This document shows positions 1-7,343 of a stretch of 36,594 nt of DNA, one piece after another. The DNA is taken from NCBI GenBank assembly GCA_964448045.1, contig CAYUVF010000049.1, positions 1 through 36,594 of the forward strand, given 5' to 3'. The stretch is from CAYUVF01 sp964448045. GTDB lineage: Bacteria; Bacteroidota; Rhodothermia; Rhodothermales; Salinibacteraceae. Below the pieces are notes generated by a model. That model was given only the letters and a program-made list of their open reading frames with translations, ran no database searches and had not been told where the DNA came from. Each line of letters begins with the position of its first letter. Positions within the stretch are counted from its first letter, which is position 1. The translations under genes and the position numbers were made by a program.

Positions 1-259
1 ACACCGCATCGCCCTCAGCGAACGCCGTTCCCCCTTCCCCGACGGCCGCTACAACGCCGGCCACGTCGCCATGCAGCACGGCGGGACGAGGAGGGCATAG
101 CGCCTCGGCGTCACCTCGACGGATCTTGTAATCAACGGGATTGACGCTCGTGGCGTGGACGCGGACGAGCACTTCGCCGTCGTTGAGAGCAGGGACCGGC
201 TGTTCGCGTCGTTCAAAGACCTCGGGACTGCCGAAGTCGTCCATGACCCAGGCGGTCAT
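1..259 (-). CDS. MDR-family alcohol dehydrogenase / quinone oxidoreductase, N-terminal part
   Basis: This is the first 86 residues of a medium-chain dehydrogenase/reductase; the gene runs off the left edge of the window. It starts MTAWVMDDFGSPEVFE and shows the GroES-like fold signature of the family: GEVLVRVHATSVNPVDYKIR near residues 28-47, then HGDVAGVVAAVGEG near 60-73. The NPVDYK form, without the Cys/His zinc ligands, points to the NADPH-dependent quinone oxidoreductase or zinc-free ADH branch, which reduces quinones or activated enones. A second ATG lies five codons in; the first fits the family better. An operator-like palindrome lies 139 bp upstream, just after the TetR gene, so the TetR protein probably controls this gene. 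The NAD(P)-binding domain is outside the window, so the substrate cannot be predicted. Confidence 0.85.
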   Translation of the reverse strand, partial: MTAWVMDDFGSPEVFERREQPVPALNDGEVLVRVHATSVNPVDYKIRRGDAEALCPPRPAVLHGDVAGVVAAVGEGGTAFAEGDAV

Positions 260-397
260 CGTAGAGGGAAGAGGAGCTTCGGTATCAGGCACAGCGTAGA
301 TTGGTTGGTCCGTTCTCGTCGAGCAGGAGGGGACAGCTTCGATCGAGTGCGATTGCGCAACCTCAACTCTTCAGAGCCGAATACTCACTACTAAAAT

Positions 398-407
398 CGA
401 ACGTTCG
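398..407. promoter_or_regulatory. Operator-like palindrome before the oxidoreductase gene
   Basis: CGAACGTTCG is a perfect 10-bp palindrome in an A/T-rich setting, between the end of the TetR gene and the start of the oxidoreductase. It shares the CGAAC..TCG frame with the inverted repeat in front of the TetR gene. This is the usual look of a TetR-family operator. The role is inferred. Confidence 0.5.
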
Positions 408-473
408 GTCTAAATAATGAGCGTACGAGCTCATCGTTACCGAGATCAATGCTTGGGATCGGCGGACAACGCG

Positions 474-1070
474 TTACTCAAACGCTTCGCACAACAGCGC
501 CCCCATGGCCTCGAATACAGGCTCTACTCTCTGCTCCGGATCCATCGTCTTCTGCAGCACCATCCCCTGATAGAAGGCGATAAGCGCACGAGCCAGCGCC
601 TCCGGCTCCCAGCGCTCGGCAATCTCACCCTTCGCCTGCCCCTCGCGAATAATCCCACTGAAGCGCTCGGTGAGGTCTGCCTGATTTTCGCGGAGGACAT
701 CGCGCACGTCGGAGACGCGCAGGGCTTCGCTCCAGAGGCGCACGCGAACGCGGTGGCCGTCGTCGCCCGGCTTTTCGGCAAAGCGGCCCAGATGCTGCAT
801 GAGGGCAGCCAGCTCCCGCGGTGCTGACTGCTCCTTATCGACTGCTCCGAACAGTACATCGGCAGACTCCCGGCTTTCCTCTCCAATCGCGCGAATGATA
901 TCGTCCTTTCCGTCGAAGTAATTATAGACGGCCCCTGCGCTCAAGCCGGCTTCCTCGCAGATGTCCCGCATCGTCGTGTTGTGAACGCCATTCCGCCCGA
1001 AGCATGTGAAGGCGGCTGTAAGAATCTGATGGCGCCGGGCTTGCCTGTGAGCTTTGGTGACCTTAGGCAT
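474..1070 (-). CDS. TetR/AcrR-family transcriptional repressor
   Basis: A 198-residue ligand-responsive repressor. The N-terminal helix-turn-helix domain spans about residues 10-60: RRHQILTAAFTCFGRNGVHN, then TTMRDICEEAGLSAGAVYNY and FDGKDDII, which closely match the TetR_N pattern. The C-terminal half is a variable ligand and dimer domain, as usual for the family. The start was set at MPKVTKAH (1070). An in-frame ATG 11 codons upstream (1103) would place the coding region inside the inverted repeat at 1092-1111, the likely self-binding site. The oxidoreductase downstream on the same strand has a similar palindrome, so the pair looks like a regulator with its target enzyme, probably answering a reactive electrophile or quinone. 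The effector cannot be read from sequence. Confidence 0.9.
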   Translation of the reverse strand: MPKVTKAHRQARRHQILTAAFTCFGRNGVHNTTMRDICEEAGLSAGAVYNYFDGKDDIIRAIGEESRESADVLFGAVDKEQSAPRELAALMQHLGRFAEKPGDDGHRVRVRLWSEALRVSDVRDVLRENQADLTERFSGIIREGQAKGEIAERWEPEALARALIAFYQGMVLQKTMDPEQRVEPVFEAMGALLCEAFE

Positions 1071-1091
1071 GGAGAACAGCGACTGTGCTTT

Positions 1092-1111
1092 TAAAACGAA
1101 CAATCGTTTTA
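1092..1111. promoter_or_regulatory. Probable autoregulatory operator of the TetR gene
   Basis: TAAAACGA-ACAA-TCGTTTTA is a perfect inverted repeat with 8-bp arms and a 4-bp spacer, lying 21 bp upstream of the chosen TetR start. Its centre CGAACAATCG resembles CGAACGTTCG at 398-407. TetR repressors usually bind such sites at their own promoter. Binding is inferred. Confidence 0.6.
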
Positions 1112-1294
1112 TTTTAAAACTCTACATTGCTCGCGTTTCATCTATGCCGTCCACTTACTTGAAGATTTGGTGCACTCCCGAATGAAGGCTGCTGGTCCGT
1201 CTTGTCTCAGATGAGGCCGATGCGGCCTATTGCAGTCAAGCGTGAATTGGGGCCTGGTGCAGATTCAATCGGTTTCTTTTGCAATACGACGGAT

Positions 1295-1409
1295 TGTCAT
1301 CCTGAGCGAACGCAGGTGAGACGAGGGATTGCTCCGGAATACGCGTTTGCGCCCGATTCCGAGAGATTCTTCGTCTTCGTTTGCTGCGCGCACTGCGCTC
1401 AGGATGACA
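1295..1409. repeat. Intergenic inverted repeat, GTCATCCTGAGCG type
   Basis: TGTCATCCTGAGCG at 1295-1308 is matched exactly in inverse orientation by CGCTCAGGATGACA at 1396-1409, giving 14-bp perfect arms around 87 bp. It is one copy of a dispersed family also present near 19.6, 21.07 and 21.58 kb. The rest of the 1112-1526 spacer holds no gene I can support; an open frame of 94 codons across it is mostly this repeat and resembles no protein. Confidence 0.75.
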
Positions 1410-1526
1410 TCATGCCAAAGAGATTCGTTGAAACAGCACTGGTTAGCGTAAACCCGGCCTCCATGGACCGCATGGACCGGTTTTGACCTGCATTTTGCCA
1501 TCCGTACACCCAAACCACGGAGGTCT

Positions 1527-2192
1527 TCACTCGTCCCCACCGGGCCGCACGGCAACCATCATCCATATCCGGCGACCGTACGCGTCTGAGTATCTCAGCG
1601 TGTCCATCTCGTTGACGATCTCAAATCCGGCCTGCGTGAGCTCCTCGCGGGCATACCGCATGGCCAGGTTGTGCTCTTCCACTTGGGCCTCCCGATTCCT
1701 TTCGACCATCTCATCCTCAATGTATTCGGCCAGGACGAGCCGCCCGCCCGGTTTCAGCGCGGCTCTGATGTGCCGGAGCATAGCTTCGTGCAGGGTGAAT
1801 TCGTGGTACGCATTTCGGATCAGCACCGCGTCGAAGGAGCGGCGGGGCAACATCGGGTTGTCGTAGACGCTCGACACGGTCGTGATATGCGCCACGCCCC
1901 GGTCTTTGATCGCGTCGTTTAGCTCCTCGAGATCGTCCTCGTCGATGTCCACCGCGAAGGCACGCCCCGAATCGCCGACGGCCGCGGCCATCTGCAGCGT
2001 ATACTCTCCCTCACCACTCCCCACGTCCGCGACCCAGTCGCCCTTCTCGATTGTCATCGCGTCGAGCAAGGCGCCGGCGTCGCGGGGCTTCTCCTGGCTC
2101 CACGCCTCGGGAAAGAGGTAGAGCGCGAACGCCATCAGAAACGCCATCAGAAGTGCGGACGTGAGGACAGCGATTCCTTTCTTGTTGAACAT
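1527..2192 (-). CDS. Exported or membrane-anchored class I SAM-dependent methyltransferase
   Basis: A 221-residue protein. It opens with MFNKKG and a hydrophobic stretch to about residue 28, followed by a polar segment (AWSQEKPRDAG), which reads as a signal peptide or N-terminal anchor. The remainder is a Rossmann methyltransferase: motif I VADVGSGEGEYTLQMAA near residues 53-70, the acidic end of strand 2 in AFAVDIDEDDLEEL, and post-motif ALKPGGRLVLAEYIEDE. It resembles the predicted methyltransferases of COG4798, many of which also carry signal peptides (recalled, not searched). The ATG at 2192 was chosen over a GTG two codons upstream. Substrate unknown. Export is odd for an enzyme that needs cytoplasmic S-adenosylmethionine. 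Confidence 0.8.
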   Translation of the reverse strand: MFNKKGIAVLTSALLMAFLMAFALYLFPEAWSQEKPRDAGALLDAMTIEKGDWVADVGSGEGEYTLQMAAAVGDSGRAFAVDIDEDDLEELNDAIKDRGVAHITTVSSVYDNPMLPRRSFDAVLIRNAYHEFTLHEAMLRHIRAALKPGGRLVLAEYIEDEMVERNREAQVEEHNLAMRYAREELTQAGFEIVNEMDTLRYSDAYGRRIWMMVAVRPGGDE

Positions 2193-2223
2193 AATCACAG
2201 GGATCTACTCGGGAGGATACGCC

Positions 2224-2237
2224 GCACTGCGCAGTGC
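2224..2237. repeat. 14-bp perfect palindrome in spacer
   Basis: GCACTGCGCAGTGC is its own reverse complement. It lies 32 bp upstream of the methyltransferase start on the minus strand, so it could be an operator or simply part of a hairpin repeat. No binding protein can be named. Confidence 0.5.
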
Positions 2238-2311
2238 TCGATCGTGATTGTGACCTCCTGAATGCGCGGCCCCCCTTCGGATCCGGCTCTCTGCCCTCGC
2301 TGTGCGCTGCA

Positions 2312-2348
2312 GGATGCAACGTGCATCTGCGCGTAGCGCGTTGCATCC
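2312..2348. repeat. Hairpin-forming inverted repeat
   Basis: GGATGCAACG at 2312-2321 and CGTTGCATCC at 2339-2348 form a perfect 10-bp stem with a 17-nt loop. It lies 85 bp past the end of the SDR gene, so it may help end that transcript, although there is no clear T-run. The rest of the 2193-2433 spacer shows nothing else. Confidence 0.5.
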
Positions 2349-2433
2349 GAGCAGCGTCTGCATTCATTAATAAAGGCGATCCCGTGTGTTCGCTACCCGT
2401 CTCCGTAGCTGGTTCCTACACCCCGTGCTTTTC

Positions 2434-3246
2434 CTACACCACATGCTTTGAGCGTCCGCCATCTACCGGGAAGGCGACGCCCGTGACGTACGAGGCGCGG
2501 GCGCTGGCAAGGAACGCGACCGCCGCCGCAAACTCCTCCGGCGTGCCGATGCGCTTCAGCGCGTTGTCTTCGGCCCAGCCCGCCTCAATCTCGTCGCGCG
2601 ACTGCCCCGTCTGCGCCTGAATGGACTGTGACAGGTCGATGAGCCGCTCGGTGCGCGTGTAGCCCGGCAACAGCGTGTTGACGGTGATGCTCTCGGGGCC
2701 GAGCTCGTTGGCGAGGCTCTTGGCGAACCCCTGCACACCGGCGCGCGACGTGTTCGACAGGTCGAGTCCGGGGATGGGCTGCTTGGCCGAGATGGACGAC
2801 ACCATCAGGATGCGGGCGTGGCCGTCTTCCGCAGCGGCGGTGCGCAGGTGCGGCAGCGCGTGGCGGCACAGGTTGATGGTACTCATCAGGTTGAGTTCGA
2901 GGGCCTCGCGCCAGTCGGCGGCGTCGAGGTCGTCGATGGTGCCCGAGGGCGGGCCGCCCGCATTCGTCAGCAAGACGTGCAGGCCGCCGAACGCGGTCGT
3001 CGCGCGGTCGATGGCGCGCTCGATCTGGGCCTCATCGGTCACGTCGCAGGCCAGCGGCAGCAGGCGGTCGGCGTTCGTGCCGGTGTCGTCGGCAATCGAG
3101 TCGGCGGCGGCGGTGATGTGGGCTTCGTCGCGCGAGCAGAGCGCCACGCGGCAGCCCTCGCGCGCCAGCTCGGTGGCGGCGGCCAGGCCCAACCCGCTGC
3201 TGGCGCCGGCGACAAAAGCGATGCGATCCGTCAGTCCTAAATCCAT
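2434..3246 (-). CDS. SDR-family oxidoreductase lacking the canonical YxxxK pair
   Basis: A 270-residue short-chain dehydrogenase/reductase. The N-terminal cofactor site is the classical VAGASSGLGLAAA (glycines near residues 14-20), followed by CDVTDEAQIE and LLTNAGGPPSG (NAG motif). The catalytic region reads ILMVSSISAKQ with the usual Ser, but where the family has YxxxK this protein has LSNTSRAGVQGFAKSLANEL, so Tyr is replaced by Ser and Lys by Arg. A branch of SDRs annotated as 3-oxoacyl-ACP-reductase-like shares this LSN..RAG form. The reaction is therefore uncertain. The start at 3246 (MDLGLTDRIAFVAGA) follows the normal SDR beginning; the open frame continues far upstream but that part is antisense noise over the next gene. 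C-terminal VDGGRSKHVV is typical of the family. Confidence 0.9.
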   Translation of the reverse strand: MDLGLTDRIAFVAGASSGLGLAAATELAREGCRVALCSRDEAHITAAADSIADDTGTNADRLLPLACDVTDEAQIERAIDRATTAFGGLHVLLTNAGGPPSGTIDDLDAADWREALELNLMSTINLCRHALPHLRTAAAEDGHARILMVSSISAKQPIPGLDLSNTSRAGVQGFAKSLANELGPESITVNTLLPGYTRTERLIDLSQSIQAQTGQSRDEIEAGWAEDNALKRIGTPEEFAAAVAFLASARASYVTGVAFPVDGGRSKHVV

Positions 3247-3322
3247 GAGTCCAGTGAGCCGGTGAAGAAAACGATGTGTGGCCCCAAACACGGAACGAAC
3301 GACCGAAAAGACAACTGCCCCC

Positions 3323-4009
3323 TCAGCGCTGCGCGGATCGGGCCGATGGGGGCGCCGGCGCCACAACCCACACCTCGGACGGCACGCCCCACGCGCGCAC
3401 CACATTCTGATGCACGACCGTCCAGTCGCCGGTTGCCAGTACATCCGCCAGTTCGATGGGCCGGCAGCCCCCCACAAAGGCGGGCGCTCGCCGAAACAGC
3501 CGCGTCCATCCCCCGCTGATGAGCCGCCCGAGCCACGAGCGGCCCCGCGTGAGGCTCGCGATACAGAGCCGCCCCTCCGGCCGTAGCACGCGACGGGCCT
3601 CGCCGATAAGCGCATGGCCATCCGCCGGGGACAACAGATCAAACACGTAGTTGGCCACGACCCGGTCGAATGCGTTCGCCTCCACCTCGAACGGCGGCGT
3701 CCCCTCCGTGCGTTCGACAGTCGCCCGCGCGCCAAAGCGCTCCAGTCGCTCGCGGCTCAGCGCCACCATCGTGGGGCTTAATTCGAGGCCGTGGTAGTAC
3801 CCATCGGGGGACAGATGATCGGCCAACAGCCGCTCGGCAAACCGGCCCGTGCCGCCGCCAATCTCCAGCACGCGCCGGGCCGACTCGAACTCCGCGTGCG
3901 CGATAAGGTCGGCCTTGGCCGCCTGCTCGTAGATCCCCTGCGTATCTTGCCAGATACCGACCTCGTCGTACACGGCCTTTACTTTGGCGAGCGACAGCGT
4001 GTCAGACAT
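3323..4009 (-). CDS. Class I SAM-dependent methyltransferase
   Basis: A soluble protein of 228 residues with the full UbiE/Methyltransf_11 pattern: motif I VLEIGGGTGRFAERLL near residues 47-62, strand-2 acidic residue in GLELSPTMVALSRERL, motif II-like FDRVVANYVFDLL, and post-II VLRPEGRLCIASL. The Arg-rich stretch after the core (WLGRLISGGWTRLFRRAP) may form a substrate lid. No signal peptide or membrane helix is seen. It sits between an SDR gene (76 bp downstream) and a DinB gene (23 bp upstream), all in one direction, so co-transcription is likely. The substrate cannot be inferred from sequence. Confidence 0.85.
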   Translation of the reverse strand: MSDTLSLAKVKAVYDEVGIWQDTQGIYEQAAKADLIAHAEFESARRVLEIGGGTGRFAERLLADHLSPDGYYHGLELSPTMVALSRERLERFGARATVERTEGTPPFEVEANAFDRVVANYVFDLLSPADGHALIGEARRVLRPEGRLCIASLTRGRSWLGRLISGGWTRLFRRAPAFVGGCRPIELADVLATGDWTVVHQNVVRAWGVPSEVWVVAPAPPSARSAQR

Positions 4010-4032
4010 CGCGCCTCGGGGGCATGCGTTGG

Positions 4033-4506
4033 TTATCCGTCCAGATCTCCGCGCTGGCGCGAGAACGTGATATAGTCGGTGTTCACGGGGTCGTGGCCCT
4101 GCCGGCGCACCGCCTGCGCGATCTGCCCGCGGTGGTAGTGGTTATGCGTCAGGACGTGCATCAGCACCTCGCGCACGGGCGTCCGATACGCGGTGCCTTG
4201 GCTGTTGTGATACGTCGCCTCGGCAGTCAAATCTGGCTCGCTGCACGCGTTCATGAAGGCAGTGTACTGGCGATGCGTAGCCTGAAGCAGGTCCTCGCAC
4301 GCGGCCCAGTCCAGCGAGGGCCAGATGGCAACGTCCGACGCGTCTTCGCCCCGAAGCCGGATAATCCAGACGCGCTTCGTGGCGGGCAGATGCGCCATGA
4401 TGGAACGCGTACGCTCCGGCACGTCATCGAGAGCGCGAAGCCGGTTAAGCCAGCGCCTGTTCGCCCAGTGATCGTAGCGAAAGAGATCGCGCAGATGGTC
4501 GATCAT
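4033..4506 (-). CDS. DinB-family protein
   Basis: A 157-residue DinB/YfiT-type four-helix bundle. Family marks are MIDHLRDLFRYDHWANRRWL at the start, an early histidine in RSIMAHLPATKRVWI, and the C-terminal metal-site helix VREVLMHVLTHNHYHRGQIA, whose His residues normally bind a divalent metal with the early His. DinB proteins are linked to damage responses or act as thiol S-transferases; the actual reaction here is unknown. It lies in a minus-strand run 58 bp downstream of a second DinB-like gene. The start at 4506 is the natural first Met. A 16-bp sequence at 4517-4532, just upstream, recurs upstream of another gene at 17.26 kb. Confidence 0.85.
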   Translation of the reverse strand: MIDHLRDLFRYDHWANRRWLNRLRALDDVPERTRSIMAHLPATKRVWIIRLRGEDASDVAIWPSLDWAACEDLLQATHRQYTAFMNACSEPDLTAEATYHNSQGTAYRTPVREVLMHVLTHNHYHRGQIAQAVRRQGHDPVNTDYITFSRQRGDLDG

Positions 4507-4516
4507 GGTGAGTTCG

Positions 4517-4532
4517 GGATTCGGAGTTCAGG
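4517..4532. repeat. Short recurring upstream element, copy 1
   Basis: GGATTCGGAGTTCAGG lies 10 bp upstream of the DinB start on the minus strand and matches GGATTTGGAGTTCGGG at 17260-17275 at 14 of 16 positions. The rest of the 4507-4564 spacer is made of GCTGATCGCTGAATGCTGACC-like near-repeats. Function unknown. Confidence 0.5.
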
Positions 4533-4564
4533 ATTTCTGATGGCTGATCGCTGAATGCTGACCG

Positions 4565-5092
4565 CTAATCGCTATCCCCCAGAATGTCGCGGACGATGGC
4601 GTGGTGGTGCTCGGAATGGATGCGGACGAAGCGGAGCCATTCTTCGGCGTTGAGCGATCCCATGCGCGGGTGCGGGAGCCGCCCCTCGGAGGCGGGTAGC
4701 GCGTCGAGCCGGGCTTCGATGGCATCGAGCTTTTCCCGGCTGCGGTCGAGCGCCTCCTGCAGCGCCGCGCGGTCCAGGTCGTCCGGCGGCTGCACCATCG
4801 CCGGGGCGTTCAACCGGTTGCGCGGAATGGCGCCGCGCTCCAGCATGATCCGCCCGGCCTCGTTGGGCGCGCCCTCGGGGGTGCCCCGCCCCTCCGCGGC
4901 GTACAGAGCCGCCGCCAGGCTCTTTCCGTTGGCAAACCAGATGTGATACAGATGGTGCGCCGCACTCCACCCCGACACGGCCTCGTTCACGTCGAACAAC
5001 ACCGCATCCGGCTGATCGAGCAGCGGCCCCGTGGCCTCGTAAAACGCGCGTAATTGATCGAACTCATGGCGGACATCGATATCGAGGGGCAT
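4565..5092 (-). CDS. DinB superfamily-like protein
   Basis: A 175-residue protein with the outline of the DinB superfamily, possibly the DUF1569 or DinB_2 side: an early metal-site-like segment SAAHHLYHIWFANGKSL near residues 45-60 and a C-terminal helix with clustered His, LNAEEWLRFVRIHSEHHHAI near 148-167. The middle (DDLDRAALQEALDRSREKLDAIEARLDAL) is a predicted coiled helix. The ATG at 5092 was used; the frame opens two codons earlier with TTG. It differs clearly from the next DinB gene, so it is not a recent duplicate. Its job is unknown; a metal-dependent transferase role is only a family-level guess. Confidence 0.7.
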   Translation of the reverse strand: MPLDIDVRHEFDQLRAFYEATGPLLDQPDAVLFDVNEAVSGWSAAHHLYHIWFANGKSLAAALYAAEGRGTPEGAPNEAGRIMLERGAIPRNRLNAPAMVQPPDDLDRAALQEALDRSREKLDAIEARLDALPASEGRLPHPRMGSLNAEEWLRFVRIHSEHHHAIVRDILGDSD

Positions 5093-5129
5093 GGCCAAAA
5101 CGGGTTGGTGAAATGAAAACGGAGCGGTG

Positions 5130-7181
5130 TCATTTGGCGCCGTGCGCCCAGTCCCACACGGCAGCGGCGCGCTGGAGGACGCGGGCGCGGTCGTCGGGCA
5201 GCAGGAAGCCTTCGCGGATGAGCGCCTCGGCGGCGGCGCGGGCCTGCTGCAGATAATCGGCGCGGCTGTCGTAGAGCGTTTCGATGGCCGGGCGCGGGTC
5301 GCCCGTCGCCTCTTTCTGAGCGGTGGTGACGGGCAGCGGGATGTAGGTGCCCCAGAAGTCGTCGATCTCGCCGGTGTTCGCCGGCGCGCCGATGCGCAGG
5401 CTCCATGGCGCGTACGTCGCCAGCGGCACGCGCAATCCCAGGTTCTGCACCCCGCCGATCTCGTTCCCCAGCGAATCCACCTGCGGCGCCCGCACGCCGA
5501 AGGTGCCGTCCAGGAGCGGCGGCTGGTTGGTGACGATGCCCTCGGTGCGCCAGCGCGGCCCGTAATCGGCCCGGTAGGCGGTGTGGATCACGTCGGGAAC
5601 ATCGACGCCGGGAATCGCCGGAAAGTTGATCTGCTCGATGGGCACCAGCTCGTCCTCGGCCACGCGCGGGTACTGGCTGGGCGGGGGCGCCGTGCCCTCC
5701 GTCACCCACTCCACCATCCGCACGAGCAGCGCCCGGTAGTTCACGCTCTGGTCCAGCGGGTTGCCGCGGTAGAAATCGGGGGCGCTGCCGAGCTGCATCT
5801 CCTCTGAGGGCGCAAACTGCCACGGGAAGTGCTGCGCGCTGGCGAGGTGGTAGATGCGCTCGTTCGGGAACGGGGCGATGTCGCGCGTGCCATCGGGCGT
5901 GGTGTGGATGAGCGAGGCGGCGCGGCCCCAGTACTCGTAGCCGGTGTTGACGTGGAAGATGGCGGGGGCGGGGGCGCGGTGCGGGTAGTGGGCCAGCAGG
6001 CCATCGGTGCGCCAGGTTTTGGGATCCTGCTGGATCTGGCTGGTGAAGGGGAAGAGGTCGGTTGGATAAAAGAAGGCGGAGTAGCGGTGGGCATCGCGCG
6101 AGGGCTGGGCGAAGCGGTGGTTGAAGCTGCCGCGCCCGGCGCCAGCGGTGATGGCGTAGATGCCGTCGTAGGCGAGGCGGCCCTGCTCGTCGAGGTTGAA
6201 GCCCTGATAGAGGAAGTGCCGCAGGAAGCGGCCTGTCTGCGAGACGCCCACGGCGATGCCTACATCGACCGGAAACAGCGCATCGTCGTCATATTTCGCA
6301 TACGAAATCACATCGCGGATGGCGGCGAGGCCCAGGCCCACCACCGCCGGATCCTTGGCGACGTACACCAGCTCGTAGATTTTGCCGGGCGTGAAGCCGC
6401 CCTCCAGCAGGATGTGCGTGCTGTCGGGCACCGTCTGGCCGTCGTCGGTGCGGCGGGCGAACTGCCACCGGTCGCGCGGAATGGTGCGGCGCGGGGCGTC
6501 GCGCCCGTTGCGCACGGTGAGGCGATTGGCATCGTCGTCGAACGCGGCCACGGGATAGGCGATGTGCCCGCGATGGGCCACCGGCAGCACGCGGCGGGCC
6601 TCGTCCACCACCCAGTCGCTGCGCACGAGACCATAGATGGGCGCGCCGTCGACGTGGCGGGCGCGGGGGACCTGCAGGCGGAGCGCGCCGTCTTCGCTTG
6701 GCACGTCCCACTGCCAGCCCACCCAGATCACGGTGAGGCCCTGCCGCATGAGCAGGCCGTCGCCCCAGGCACTCGTGCTGTCGGGGTGCAGGCTGGCCGA
6801 CGCGGCGCGGTTGAAGTAGCTCGGCGAAAACTTGCCGCCCCGGTTGCTCACCTCCACGAGGCCCACGCCGCGGCGGTTGGCCGGGTCGCGCGGCTGCAAC
6901 ACGCTGAAGTTGGCCGTGGCCTCGACGAGGCCATTGGCATTGCGCGGCGCGAGCTCCAGATCCGCGATGGCATCGTTCACCGGATTCGCCGGGTCGATGC
7001 CGAACGTGATGCGCCCGTGGAGGATTTCGTACGCGCCGAAGTCGCCCCACGCCCGCCCGTCCAGCACCACGGCCTGGGAGTCGACCTCCACGTGGATGAC
7101 GTCGGCGGCGGCTGATCGGGGCAGCAGAAGCAGCAACGAGGCGAACAGCAGGAGACGGAAACGGTGAAGCATGGCGCGCAT
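5130..7181 (-). CDS. Secreted alpha/beta-hydrolase domain protein (ABhydrolase_10 type)
   Basis: A large secreted protein of 683 residues. MRAMLHRFRLLLFASLLLLL then PRSAAADV is a clear signal peptide. The mature part starts VIHVEVDSQAVVLDGRAWGD, the usual opening of the alpha/beta-hydrolase-domain family (Pfam ABhydrolase_10, recalled), and continues YEILHGRITFGIDP and VEVSNRGGKFSPSYFNRA. The likely nucleophile is Ser in GIAVGVSQTGRFLRHFLYQG, a GxSxxG elbow. Later family-like segments are YAITAGAGRGSFNHRFAQPS and HVNTGYEYWGRAASLIHT. The start may be ATG 7181 or 7172. Substrate is unknown; ester or peptide hydrolysis outside the cytoplasm is the family-level expectation. The spacer to the divergent OLD gene (7182-7343) shows no clear structure. 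Confidence 0.85.
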   Translation of the reverse strand: MRAMLHRFRLLLFASLLLLLPRSAAADVIHVEVDSQAVVLDGRAWGDFGAYEILHGRITFGIDPANPVNDAIADLELAPRNANGLVEATANFSVLQPRDPANRRGVGLVEVSNRGGKFSPSYFNRAASASLHPDSTSAWGDGLLMRQGLTVIWVGWQWDVPSEDGALRLQVPRARHVDGAPIYGLVRSDWVVDEARRVLPVAHRGHIAYPVAAFDDDANRLTVRNGRDAPRRTIPRDRWQFARRTDDGQTVPDSTHILLEGGFTPGKIYELVYVAKDPAVVGLGLAAIRDVISYAKYDDDALFPVDVGIAVGVSQTGRFLRHFLYQGFNLDEQGRLAYDGIYAITAGAGRGSFNHRFAQPSRDAHRYSAFFYPTDLFPFTSQIQQDPKTWRTDGLLAHYPHRAPAPAIFHVNTGYEYWGRAASLIHTTPDGTRDIAPFPNERIYHLASAQHFPWQFAPSEEMQLGSAPDFYRGNPLDQSVNYRALLVRMVEWVTEGTAPPPSQYPRVAEDELVPIEQINFPAIPGVDVPDVIHTAYRADYGPRWRTEGIVTNQPPLLDGTFGVRAPQVDSLGNEIGGVQNLGLRVPLATYAPWSLRIGAPANTGEIDDFWGTYIPLPVTTAQKEATGDPRPAIETLYDSRADYLQQARAAAEALIREGFLLPDDRARVLQRAAAVWDWAHGAK

Positions 7182-7343
7182 AATCAGTTTCGAAAAGAAT
7201 CGCTTCAACATACAAAGCAGTTGGGAAGAAGTAGACCCTCACCTGCTGTCGACCAGGTTGCAGGCCACTAAGAATTTGCACCCGAGCGAATCCGTCGATA
7301 GTGTGTTGGACACCCACAAATTTATACTCACCTCTGCTTGCAT

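Noticed and set aside
1202..1486. A 94-codon frame in the spacer after the TetR gene
   Set aside because: It runs through the 115-bp inverted repeat and resembles no protein.
3247..3735. Upstream extension of the SDR frame
   Set aside because: The extra 160 codons overlap the next gene on the same strand in another frame, and the SDR fold begins at 3246.
5829..7115. Plus-strand frame opposite the secreted hydrolase
   Set aside because: Val/Ala/Gly/His-rich, no start context or motif; the minus strand carries a signal peptide and a GxSxxG elbow.
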